In this document: piece by piece, positions 1 to 5,568 of the stretch | How the letters are laid out: every line of letters begins with the position of its first letter | How positions within the stretch are numbered: the first letter of the stretch is position 1 | Notes under the pieces: generated by a model | Databases searched by the model: none | What the model was told of the DNA's origin: nothing | What the model saw: the letters and a program-made list of their open reading frames with translations, nothing else | Position numbers and translations under genes: made by a program | Source of the DNA: JAXGVG01 sp040773965 | GTDB lineage: Bacteria; Pseudomonadota; Alphaproteobacteria; UBA9219 | DNA length: 10,765 nucleotides | Assembly: GCA_040773965.1 (NCBI GenBank) | Contig: JAXGVG010000059.1 | Span: 1 to 10,765 of the forward strand | Reading direction: 5' to 3'

Positions 1-894
1 AACTTCCTCTTGAATATCATAGAAGAGGAAGGGACAGATCTGTCTTTACTAGGTTTTACTGGCGAAGAGCTGGCCGAGATACGTTTCGACGATGAAGAAG
101 TCGAAGGCAACACGGATGACAATGCCGTTCCGGAAGCGCCAGCGGAACCGAAGACAAAGACCGGTGACGTTTATGTACTCGGCAATCATCGTCTGCTCTG
201 CGGCGACAGCACTGTGCTTTCGAATGTCGAAAAAGTTCTCGATGGCTCGTTGGCCGATATGGTGTTCACGGATCCTCCCTACAACGTGGATTACGGCAAT
301 ACGGCCAAGGACAAGTTGCGCGGCAATGACCGCAGGATCATGAACGACAACCTGGGCGAAGGGTTCGAAGCGTTCCTTTACGATGCTTGCGTGAATATGA
401 TCGCGGTCTGCAAAGGCGGAATCTACGTTTGCATGTCATCAAGCGAATTGCACACGTTGCAGAAGGCCTTCGTTGCGGCGGGTGGCAAGTGGTCGACTTT
501 CGTGATCTGGGCCAAGAACACCTTCACGCTTGGCCGTTCAGACTACCAACGTCAGTACGAGCCGATCCTCTACGGCTGGAAGCAAGGCGCGGATCATTTC
601 TGGTGCGGCGCGCGCGATCAAGGTGATGTGTGGTTTGTCAACAAGCCAAGGAAAAACGATCTGCATCCGACGATGAAACCCGTCGAGCTGGTCGAACGCG
701 CCATCCGCAACAGCAGCAAGAGCCGCGACATCGTTTTGGATTGCTTCGGCGGCTCCGGTAGCACCATGATTGCCTGTGAGAAAACTGGCCGTCAGGCGCG
801 CCTGATTGAATTGGATCCCAAATACTGCGATGTGATCGTCCAGCGTTGGGAGGAGTTTACGGGGAAGAAAGCGGAGCTGGTCTCGCAACCTTAA
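1..894 (+). CDS. DNA methyltransferase (beta-class N6-adenine/N4-cytosine), C-terminal part of a ParB-methylase fusion, 5' truncated
   Basis: Transfers a methyl group from S-adenosylmethionine to an amino group in DNA. The frame is open to the left edge; a TTG at 10 could be read as a start but is more likely internal. Counting residues from that TTG, the catalytic motif DPPY is at 88-91 (base 271) and the SAM-binding motif FGGSGS at 246-251, so motif IV precedes motif I, the beta-class order. LHPTMKP (218-224) and IELDPKYCD (266-274) are also typical. The stretch LLGFTGEELAEI followed by an acidic linker resembles the end of the ParB-like domain that usually precedes this methylase in phage and plasmid proteins of about 400 residues, so roughly 100 residues are probably missing. 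No restriction endonuclease is visible, suggesting an orphan enzyme that protects or marks phage DNA; target site unknown. It converges on the next gene with stops sharing TTAA at 891-894. Confidence 0.93.
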   Translation, partial: NFLLNIIEEEGTDLSLLGFTGEELAEIRFDDEEVEGNTDDNAVPEAPAEPKTKTGDVYVLGNHRLLCGDSTVLSNVEKVLDGSLADMVFTDPPYNVDYGNTAKDKLRGNDRRIMNDNLGEGFEAFLYDACVNMIAVCKGGIYVCMSSSELHTLQKAFVAAGGKWSTFVIWAKNTFTLGRSDYQRQYEPILYGWKQGADHFWCGARDQGDVWFVNKPRKNDLHPTMKPVELVERAIRNSSKSRDIVLDCFGGSGSTMIACEKTGRQARLIELDPKYCDVIVQRWEEFTGKKAELVSQP

Positions 895-1400
895 ACGCAA
901 TCGAACCAGCGCATGCAGGTGGTTAGGAGCTGGTTGTAATCGCCGCTCTTGGCCTCGGCCATGAACGCCTTGATTTCATCTTCCGGCAGGTAGGCCTTCC
1001 GTGCGGCACGCTGGCAATGTCCGAGTATGGCAAAAGCGTTGCCGTCTCGTCCAGAAAGGCGAACCTGTACTTCCGGATAGCGGCAGCTGGGTGTCGGAAC
1101 GCGCAAACCGACATAGCGACCGTAGCTTGAGCCGGACGGATCGACATAAAGCGTTTGGCGCTCTGGCGCGGTGACAGCGATGACTTGACGCTTCTTATTG
1201 AGGTATCCGCCTTTTCCGGCAAGCCACTCGCGGTCACAAAGCGGGGCTGCGATGAAATCATCGTATTCTTCCGCGCTGAGTTCTTTGGTTTCTACAATTG
1301 AAACACGGCTGCCCAGATCGTCGGTGTCTCTGGCGGCTGCCTCGACCTCGTCAAAGCGGAAAGGCTTGCGGGCAAAGCGGACAAAAAGTTCTTCGGACAT
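891..1400 (-). CDS. Uncharacterised accessory phage protein, two-module (169 aa)
   Basis: Function unknown. The last third (about residues 110-168, VQVRLSGRDGNAFAILG to MRWFDCV) resembles a small stand-alone protein of about 60 residues that I recall from many phages and mobile elements: a QVRLSGxDGNAFAILG strand, a helix, an acidic helix and SGDYxxLL before a tryptophan. The first two thirds (1-109) contain LYVDPSGSSYGRYVGL (84-99), also seen in larger mobile-element proteins. I see no signal peptide, membrane segment or catalytic motif. The ATG at 1400 is supported by AAGGAGG overlapping the stop of the upstream gene. It is the last gene of a minus-strand trio and ends within the 3' end of the methyltransferase, with shared TTAA stops. 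The coding call is firm because of that ribosome site and coherent protein; the module matches are from memory. Confidence 0.82.
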   Translation of the reverse strand: MSEELFVRFARKPFRFDEVEAAARDTDDLGSRVSIVETKELSAEEYDDFIAAPLCDREWLAGKGGYLNKKRQVIAVTAPERQTLYVDPSGSSYGRYVGLRVPTPSCRYPEVQVRLSGRDGNAFAILGHCQRAARKAYLPEDEIKAFMAEAKSGDYNQLLTTCMRWFDCV

Positions 1401-1410
1401 AATGACCTCC

Positions 1411-1878
1411 TTATTTGGTTTCCTGACCGAGCAGGCCGCGCACCCATTCTATGGCATCCGATTGAGTGCCGTCGACGCTCCATTCCCGCACGTCTTGAAT
1501 GCGCGGGTTGGACTTGTCGTATGATTTGCTGTTCTTGTAATTGTAGATTTCCACGGCGATGCCGGGCTCCAGCTCGACCGTCCAGACGGCCTCAGCTTTG
1601 TATCCGTCGCCTTTGCTTGGCTTTCCGAACGCGGCGACCACGTCTTTGTAAGTCGCTTCGATGGTTCCGAGCAGCATCATGGCTGGCGCTCCGCGCGTGG
1701 TGCGCACCGTTGATTTTTGGCTGGCTTTCTTTCCGGCATCGTATGCGGCCTGCAGGGCTTTCTTGATGCCTCTGACGTTGCAGGCAGGAAAATCAAGGCT
1801 GTCACGATTGCGAGGCTCAAGCGTTCCGACACAAAGATGTTCTTTGGCGATCTGTTCGAATAGAGCGTCGGTGTTCAT
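1411..1878 (-). CDS. Uncharacterised phage protein with DUF6900-like N-terminal domain (155 aa)
   Basis: Function unknown. Residues 1-52 (LFEQIAKEHLCVGTLEPRN, then RDSLDF and ALQAAYDAGKKA) fit the DUF6900-type pattern: a helix, TLExRNxDSLDF, then a helix ending AAYxAG. After a basic, Ser/Thr-rich linker (53-65) comes a second module (66-150) with the order TYKDVVAAFGKP, GDGYKAEAVWTVEL, VEIYNYK and EWSVDG. I recall this as a separate small phage protein family of unknown role, so this looks like a fusion. The ATG at 1878 is preferred over the TTG at 1893 because AGGGAGG lies about six bases upstream; the longer form would overlap the preceding gene. It is the middle gene of the minus-strand trio, 11 bases after the 71-residue gene and 10 bases before the 169-residue gene. 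Coding is well supported; no role is claimed. Confidence 0.85.
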   Translation of the reverse strand: MNTDALFEQIAKEHLCVGTLEPRNRDSLDFPACNVRGIKKALQAAYDAGKKASQKSTVRTTRGAPAMMLLGTIEATYKDVVAAFGKPSKGDGYKAEAVWTVELEPGIAVEIYNYKNSKSYDKSNPRIQDVREWSVDGTQSDAIEWVRGLLGQETK

Positions 1879-1889
1879 CGTTGCCTCCC

Positions 1890-2105
1890 TCAATTGTTGC
1901 CGCGATGCAAAGCCATCGCAGCGGCGAAAAGAGCCTGTGCTTCGGGCAGGCGTTTTTCGAAGTCCAGCACCGTGCCAATAGCGAGGTTTTGATTGCCATC
2001 TTGCATGGCCTCTTGGGCTTCTTTGGCCAGTCCGGCGGCCTCGCTTAGGCGCTGCGATAGCGCAGCAAGATTGGCGGCGATGGCTGTGTGAATTGCGTTT
2101 GTCAT
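1890..2105 (-). CDS. Small uncharacterised helical protein (71 aa)
   Basis: I do not recognise this protein. It is short and almost entirely alanine-, glutamine- and glutamate-rich helix, with leucines spaced as in a coiled coil (IAANLAALSQRLSEAAGLAK, residues 8-27), then an acidic middle and a second amphipathic helix (50-66). There is no signal peptide or membrane segment. The ATG at 2105 is chosen because GGAGG lies five bases upstream (2111-2115); an upstream in-frame extension to 2147 has no such site. It is the first gene of the minus-strand trio, and the AT-rich stretch 2106-2247 upstream is the natural place for the promoter. It might be a small dimerising or adaptor protein, which is a guess from composition only. 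Confidence 0.72.
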   Translation of the reverse strand: MTNAIHTAIAANLAALSQRLSEAAGLAKEAQEAMQDGNQNLAIGTVLDFEKRLPEAQALFAAAMALHRGNN

Positions 2106-2202
2106 TTTTTCCTCCAATGGATTGTTCCTAATCACATGTACATTCACGCTCTTCTTTGCAAGATTATCAACTCAAATAGGGATCATTTATTTGCGAAGAT
2201 AA

Positions 2203-2235
2203 GCGCCGATTGATTATTGAATAATCAACCGGCGC
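2203..2235 (-). terminator. 15-bp hairpin, probable terminator of the DUF3489 gene
   Basis: The arms GCGCCGATTGATTAT (2203-2217) and ATAATCAACCGGCGC (2221-2235) flank a three-base loop. In the minus-strand RNA all 15 pairs form, one of them G-U; in the plus-strand RNA that pair is an A-C mismatch, which favours minus-strand use. It begins 12 bases past the stop of the DUF3489 gene. The sequence after it in that direction is only partly T-rich (TTATCTTCG) rather than a clean run of T, so it is not a textbook intrinsic terminator. It would separate the DUF3489 transcript from the trio ending at 891. An operator for the trio's promoter is the alternative. Confidence 0.55.
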
Positions 2236-2247
2236 GGCTGGTTTGTT

Positions 2248-2667
2248 TTATTGCTTGGTCGGCGCGATTTTATAGACACGCTTTCCGTACTCAGGCTTGT
2301 TTGCCACTACCGAGTGCCCCGTCACGGGCTTTTCGGAAACGATTTGGTAACCGTGTTTTTTGTGAAGCGTGCCGGAGAGCGCGCCACGCACGGTGTGCTT
2401 CTGCCAACCCGTCGCGTCGACAAGCTGCTCAATGGTCGCGCCTTCGGGTCGGCTCAACAGTTCGATCACCTTGGTGAGTTTTGTCTCCCGCGCTGGCGCA
2501 TCGTTTGTCGGCTTCATGGCGGCGACAGCGGCAAGTCCGGCCTGCATCGGCGCGGACAAGGCCTCGTCGTTGGTCGGTTTGTCGTTGCTTTGGGCCTTGG
2601 TTTTGATCGCCTTCTTGACGAAGGTTTTGGGCTTGGCCTTGCCCTGTTTTTGGGCCTTTTTGGGCAT
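2248..2667 (-). CDS. DUF3489 family protein, helix-turn-helix-like (139 aa)
   Basis: A probable DNA-binding protein of unknown target. The first 30 residues are strongly basic (Lys-rich, KKAQKQGKAKPK), followed by an Ala/Met-rich linker. The DUF3489 core occupies about 63-134: TKVIELLSRPEGATIEQLV, then DATGWQKHTVRGALSGTLHKK, then VYKIAP. The GATIEQL-ATGWQxHTVRGALSG pattern is the family signature and looks like a winged helix-turn-helix. The ATG at 2667 has AAGGAG seven bases upstream; the ATG at 2673 is too close to it, and a longer frame to 2748 lacks a ribosome site and runs through AT-rich intergenic sequence. It is transcribed away from the head operon and ends before a strong hairpin. 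Its position at a divergent junction would suit a local regulator, but nothing shows it acts there. Members are common in alphaproteobacterial mobile elements (recalled). Confidence 0.88.
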   Translation of the reverse strand: MPKKAQKQGKAKPKTFVKKAIKTKAQSNDKPTNDEALSAPMQAGLAAVAAMKPTNDAPARETKLTKVIELLSRPEGATIEQLVDATGWQKHTVRGALSGTLHKKHGYQIVSEKPVTGHSVVANKPEYGKRVYKIAPTKQ

Positions 2668-2726
2668 GTGCATTCTCCTTGAAAAGTCGTTGTTTAACAA
2701 GGACATGAACGCTTCATTCGCAGCAC

Positions 2727-2741
2727 TTATCCAGTGAATAA
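2727..2741. promoter_or_regulatory. Imperfect palindrome TTATnCAnTGnATAA, operator-like
   Basis: The sequence TTATCCAGTGAATAA reads TTAT-n-CA-n-TG-n-ATAA, with two matching half-sites around a central base. That symmetry suits a dimeric regulator. It lies mid-way between two divergent genes. The binding protein is unknown; such a site could also occur by chance in AT-rich DNA. Confidence 0.3.
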
Positions 2742-2773
2742 CGAGCAATCAGATGGCTAATTTTGGCTTATTT

Positions 2774-2790
2774 CGATCATTAGATGATCG
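2774..2790. repeat. Inverted repeat CGATCAT-TAG-ATGATCG
   Basis: Perfect 7-bp arms (2774-2780 and 2784-2790) flank a three-base spacer, 35 bases before the chosen terminase small subunit start. An ATG at 2784 lies inside the right arm, one reason to doubt it as the gene start. It could be an operator, part of a cos site or a small hairpin in the operon leader. Confidence 0.4.
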
Positions 2791-2812
2791 TGCGGGGGCG
2801 ACGCTGGAGCGC

Positions 2813-2817
2813 AGGAA
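2813..2817 (+). promoter_or_regulatory. Ribosome binding site deciding the terminase small subunit start
   Basis: AGGAA lies eight bases before the ATG at 2826. The alternative in-frame ATG at 2784 has no purine-rich site at the right distance and overlaps the inverted repeat. An ATG at 2819 is out of frame. Confidence 0.55.
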
Positions 2818-2825
2818 CATGGCAT

Positions 2826-3383
2826 ATGGGAGTCAGTCAACGAGAGTTCGCCGCCCTGTGGGGCAAAAGCCGGGGCGCGGTGCAAAAAGCCATCGCGTCA
2901 GGCCGCATTCGGCTTGAAGGCGATGGGACAATTGACGCCGACAAGGCCATCGCGGCTCTGGCGAAAAACACAGATCCCGCGCAGGTGCGGCAAAAAGAAA
3001 AGCCGAAGGGAAAAGCGGTGCCGGAAGCAGCGATCCGCGCTGTCGGAGACACACTGCGAGAGTCCGGACACGCGCCGTTAACGGGCGGCGGCACGACCTT
3101 CGTGCAGGCCCGCACAGCGAACGAAGTTCTGAAGGCGCAAGAGCGTCGCGTCAAACTGCAGAAGCTTAAGGGAGAGCTTGTCGATCGAGCGCAGGCCGTT
3201 GTGTTGATCCGTCGCATCGCGCAACAAGAGCGCGACGCTTGGCAGATGTGGCCGACCCGCGTGGCGGCGGCTTTGGCATCCGAGATCGGCGTGGACACGC
3301 ATCAGGTTCAAGTCGCGCTGGAAAAGCTGGTGCGCGAGCATTTGACGCAGCTTGCCGATATCAAGATTGAAATCCGCTCATGA
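2826..3383 (+). CDS. Phage terminase small subunit (Nu1-like), 185 aa
   Basis: This protein recognises phage DNA and recruits the large terminase subunit to begin packaging. The N-terminus (MGVSQREFAALWGKSRGAVQ, residues 1-20, then SGRI and a DADKAIAAL segment to 46) looks like the winged-helix DNA-binding domain of lambda Nu1 and its relatives. A basic linker follows (51-65), then a long helical part (95-135: ANEVLKAQERRVKLQKLKGELVDR) like the helix and GELVD segment of related small subunits. The C-terminus (160-185) is a helix presumed to bind the large subunit. Lambda Nu1 has 181 residues, so the length fits. The start at 2826 is chosen by its ribosome site; a start at 2784 would add 14 residues. 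Its stop overlaps the large subunit start in ATGA (3380-3383), implying coupled translation. The assignment rests on context plus the N-terminal pattern. Confidence 0.85.
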   Translation: MGVSQREFAALWGKSRGAVQKAIASGRIRLEGDGTIDADKAIAALAKNTDPAQVRQKEKPKGKAVPEAAIRAVGDTLRESGHAPLTGGGTTFVQARTANEVLKAQERRVKLQKLKGELVDRAQAVVLIRRIAQQERDAWQMWPTRVAAALASEIGVDTHQVQVALEKLVREHLTQLADIKIEIRS

Positions 3384-5350
3384 TCGGCATCGAAGAAAGT
3401 ATCGCCTCGTTCGACGGGGCGGACGCGATCCTGCGCGGCTGGATGGACGGTCTTACGCCGGATCCGGATCACACGGTTTCGACATGGGCTGATGAGAACC
3501 GCGTTCTCTCGCCGCGTGGCGCGAACGAGGCTGGGCCTTGGCGCACAATCCGCACGCCATACTTGCGCGAGATCATGGATTCCTTGTCGCCGTCGTCGCC
3601 TTACCAGCGCGTCGTGTTGATGAAAGGCGCGCAGCTCGGCGGATCGGAATGCGGCAACAACTGGATCGGCTACGTCATCCACCACGCCCCCGGCCCGATG
3701 TTGGCAGTGCAACCGACCGTCGAGTTGGGACGACGTTTTAGCCAACAGCGCATCGACCCGCTGATCGAAGAAAGTGACATCCTGCGGGAGCGTGTGGCTC
3801 CGGCGCGGTCGCGCGACAGCGGCAATACGATCCTGTCCAAAGAATTCCCGGGCGGGATATTGGTCATAACCGGCGCGAACAGCGCGGTGGGCCTGCGTTC
3901 CATGCCCGCGCGCTATCTGTTTCTCGATGAAGTGGACGCTTATCCCGCCAGCGCAGGCGAAGAAGGCGATCCTGTCGCATTGGCCGAAGCTCGCACGCGC
4001 ACCTTCGCGTGGCGGCGCAAGGTGTTTTTGTGCTCGACGCCGACGATCAAAGGCATCTCGCGCATCGAGCGCGAATACGATGCCAGCGACAAGCGCAAAT
4101 ATTTCATCCCGTGCCCGTTTTGCGGCCACAAGCAGGTTTTGCAGTTCGAAAGGCTGCGCTGGGAGAAAGGCAAACCGGAAACGGTCGCCTATCACTGCGA
4201 ACATTGCGAGGCGCGGATCAATGAGCGCCATAAAACCTTCATGCTGGAGCATGGGGAATGGCGCGCGACGGCGATCAGCGCCGATCCGCTGACGGTTGGG
4301 TACCATATCTCCAGCCTGTATTCGCCGCACGGCTGGTTGAGCTGGGAGCGTATCGCCCGCGATTGGGAAGCGGCGCAGGGAAACGACGAGGCGATGAAAG
4401 GCTTCAAGAACAGCGTGCTCGGCGAGACATGGGTCGAGAGCGGCGAAGCGCCGGATTGGCAAATCTTGTGCGAGCGCCGCGAGCCCTATCGTCTGGGAAA
4501 GGTTCTCAAAGGAGGTCTGTTCCTGACTGCAGGCGCGGACGTTCAAAAAGATCGCATCGAAGTTGATATCTGGGCGTGGGGGCGCGGCCTCGAAAGCTGG
4601 CTTGTCGATCACATTGTCATTCCCGGCGGGCCGGACGATCCGGCGGCTTGGGATGCGCTGGCGCAATTGCTGACACAGACATGGCCGCATGAAAACGGCC
4701 CGCATCTGACCATTGGAAAGTTGGCCGTAGACTCCGGCTATGAAGCGCCTGCCGTCTATGCGTGGACGCGCAAGATGGGCGGCGCTCAGGTTATGGCCGT
4801 CAAAGGCGCGGAAGGGTTCAACCGCGCCAGCCCCGTGACCGGCCCGACTTACGTCGATGTCAGCGAAGGCGGTCGCAAGATACGGCGCGGCGCGAAGCTC
4901 TGGGTTGTCGCGGGGTCGACGTTCAAAACAGAAACCTATCGTTTCCTGCGTCTTGCCCGCCCGACAGCCGAAGAGATCGAAGACGGCGCATTGTTTCCGC
5001 CTGGCACGGTGCATCTGCCTGAAGGCATCGACAGCGAATGGATCAAACAACTGACGGCGGAGCAACTTGTCACCGTCAAAACTAAACGCGGTTTCTCGCG
5101 GTTGGAATGGCAGAAGCTGCGGGAACGCAACGAAGCTCTCGACTGCCGTGTTTACGCGCGCGCCGCCGCCTGGATCGTCGGCATTGATCGCTTTTCGGAA
5201 GCGCGGTGGAAGGAACTTGAGGCGCAAGTCGCGGCGGAAGAGCGGGAGAGCGTCGCGGACACAGCAGAAGAGTCTCCGCGCAACGCAGGCGTGTTGCGTC
5301 GCAAGCCGCCAAGCAAACGGCGAACGTTTCATTCAACTTATTTGAGATAG
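3380..5350 (+). CDS. Phage terminase large subunit (GpA family), 656 aa
   Basis: The ATP-driven motor and nuclease that cuts concatemeric DNA and pumps it through the portal into the prohead. The ATPase half shows an adenine-site segment near 55-60, a Walker A-like loop KGAQLGGSE (82-90), Walker B YLFLDE (179-184) and the coupling motif CSTPT (218-222). A four-cysteine zinc-ribbon-like pair (CPFC at 245-248, CEHC at 273-276) follows, as in other members of this family. The nuclease half has candidate acidic metal ligands D386 (TAGADVQKDRIEV), D451 (AVDSGYEA) and D588 (NEALDCRVYA). Lambda gpA has 641 residues, so the protein appears complete. It overlaps the small subunit by four bases and is followed four bases later by the gpW-like gene. 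The last 50 residues are charged and weakly conserved in type. GpA enzymes usually work at cos sites, so cos packaging is inferred. Confidence 0.96.
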   Translation: MIGIEESIASFDGADAILRGWMDGLTPDPDHTVSTWADENRVLSPRGANEAGPWRTIRTPYLREIMDSLSPSSPYQRVVLMKGAQLGGSECGNNWIGYVIHHAPGPMLAVQPTVELGRRFSQQRIDPLIEESDILRERVAPARSRDSGNTILSKEFPGGILVITGANSAVGLRSMPARYLFLDEVDAYPASAGEEGDPVALAEARTRTFAWRRKVFLCSTPTIKGISRIEREYDASDKRKYFIPCPFCGHKQVLQFERLRWEKGKPETVAYHCEHCEARINERHKTFMLEHGEWRATAISADPLTVGYHISSLYSPHGWLSWERIARDWEAAQGNDEAMKGFKNSVLGETWVESGEAPDWQILCERREPYRLGKVLKGGLFLTAGADVQKDRIEVDIWAWGRGLESWLVDHIVIPGGPDDPAAWDALAQLLTQTWPHENGPHLTIGKLAVDSGYEAPAVYAWTRKMGGAQVMAVKGAEGFNRASPVTGPTYVDVSEGGRKIRRGAKLWVVAGSTFKTETYRFLRLARPTAEEIEDGALFPPGTVHLPEGIDSEWIKQLTAEQLVTVKTKRGFSRLEWQKLRERNEALDCRVYARAAAWIVGIDRFSEARWKELEAQVAAEERESVADTAEESPRNAGVLRRKPPSKRRTFHSTYLR

Positions 5351-5354
5351 GCCC

Positions 5355-5567
5355 ATGACCCTTGACGACATGAAAGCGCGCCTTGAAGCGTTGCTCGCTG
5401 CGCGCTGGCGCGGGGTGCGCAGCATCGATGTCGAGGGCCGCCGCATTTCCTACGCGACAGATGCCGAGATGGCTTCGGCCATTACCGATTTGGAAAAACG
5501 TATCGCCGTTCTTGAAAGCGGCAAACCGCGCCGTCGTGTCCTGACGTCGGGCAGCAAGGGGCTTTAG
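5355..5567 (+). CDS. gpW-like head-to-tail joining protein (70 aa)
   Basis: Small connector protein that in lambda binds below the portal after packaging, keeps DNA in the head and prepares the site for gpFII. The sequence has the expected plan: an N-terminal helix (MTLDDMKARLEALLAAR), a short beta hairpin (SIDVEGRRISYAT), a second helix (DAEMASAITDLEKRIAVLES) and a basic tail (KPRRRV). Lambda gpW has 68 residues. The gene sits exactly between terminase large subunit and portal, as W does in lambda, four bases after one stop and with its own stop one base before the portal ATG. Confident from length, fold pattern and position together; alone it would be too short for certainty. Confidence 0.92.
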   Translation: MTLDDMKARLEALLAARWRGVRSIDVEGRRISYATDAEMASAITDLEKRIAVLESGKPRRRVLTSGSKGL

Positions 5568-5568
5568 G

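Larger units (their letters stand above)
2668..2825. promoter_or_regulatory. Divergent intergenic region upstream of terminase; candidate promoter/cos region
   Basis: This 158-base stretch is AT-rich compared with the flanking genes. It must carry control signals for the minus-strand DUF3489 gene, and possibly for the plus-strand head operon if that is not read from further upstream. I see no convincing -35/-10 pair in either direction. It holds an 11-base TTGTT-T-AACAA palindrome (2690-2700), a 15-base imperfect palindrome (2727-2741) and a 7-bp inverted repeat (2774-2790). In lambda-like phages the cos site lies just upstream of the terminase small subunit gene, so it is also a candidate for cos. 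Confidence 0.4.

Noticed and set aside
1879..1893. TTG start at 1893 for the 155-residue protein
   Set aside because: The added codons read through the ribosome site AGGGAGG, and the ATG at 1878 is correctly spaced from it.
2136..2143. ATGTACAT palindrome upstream of the cassette as an operator
   Set aside because: Only the eight-base core is symmetric and the flanks do not match, so chance is a sufficient explanation.
2106..2200. Possible minus-strand promoters (TTGATA or TTGCAA as -35) before the three-gene cassette
   Set aside because: No acceptable -10 sequence at 16-18 bases; only a location argument remains, so no promoter was annotated.
2251..2682. Plus-strand open frame opposite the DUF3489 gene
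   Set aside because: The minus-strand frame carries the DUF3489 signature and a ribosome site; the plus-strand product looks like a Leu/Gly/Phe-rich mirror translation.
2784..2825. Longer N-terminus of the terminase small subunit starting at ATG 2784
   Set aside because: No ribosome site at the right distance, the ATG lies in an inverted repeat, and the added 14 residues are unlike Nu1-type starts; 2826 has AGGAA eight bases upstream.
3308..5332. A 674-codon open frame antisense to the terminase large subunit
   Set aside because: It is the shadow of a strongly coding GC-rich gene: its protein is Arg/Ala/Phe-rich without domain-like patterns, and the plus-strand frame has all terminase motifs.
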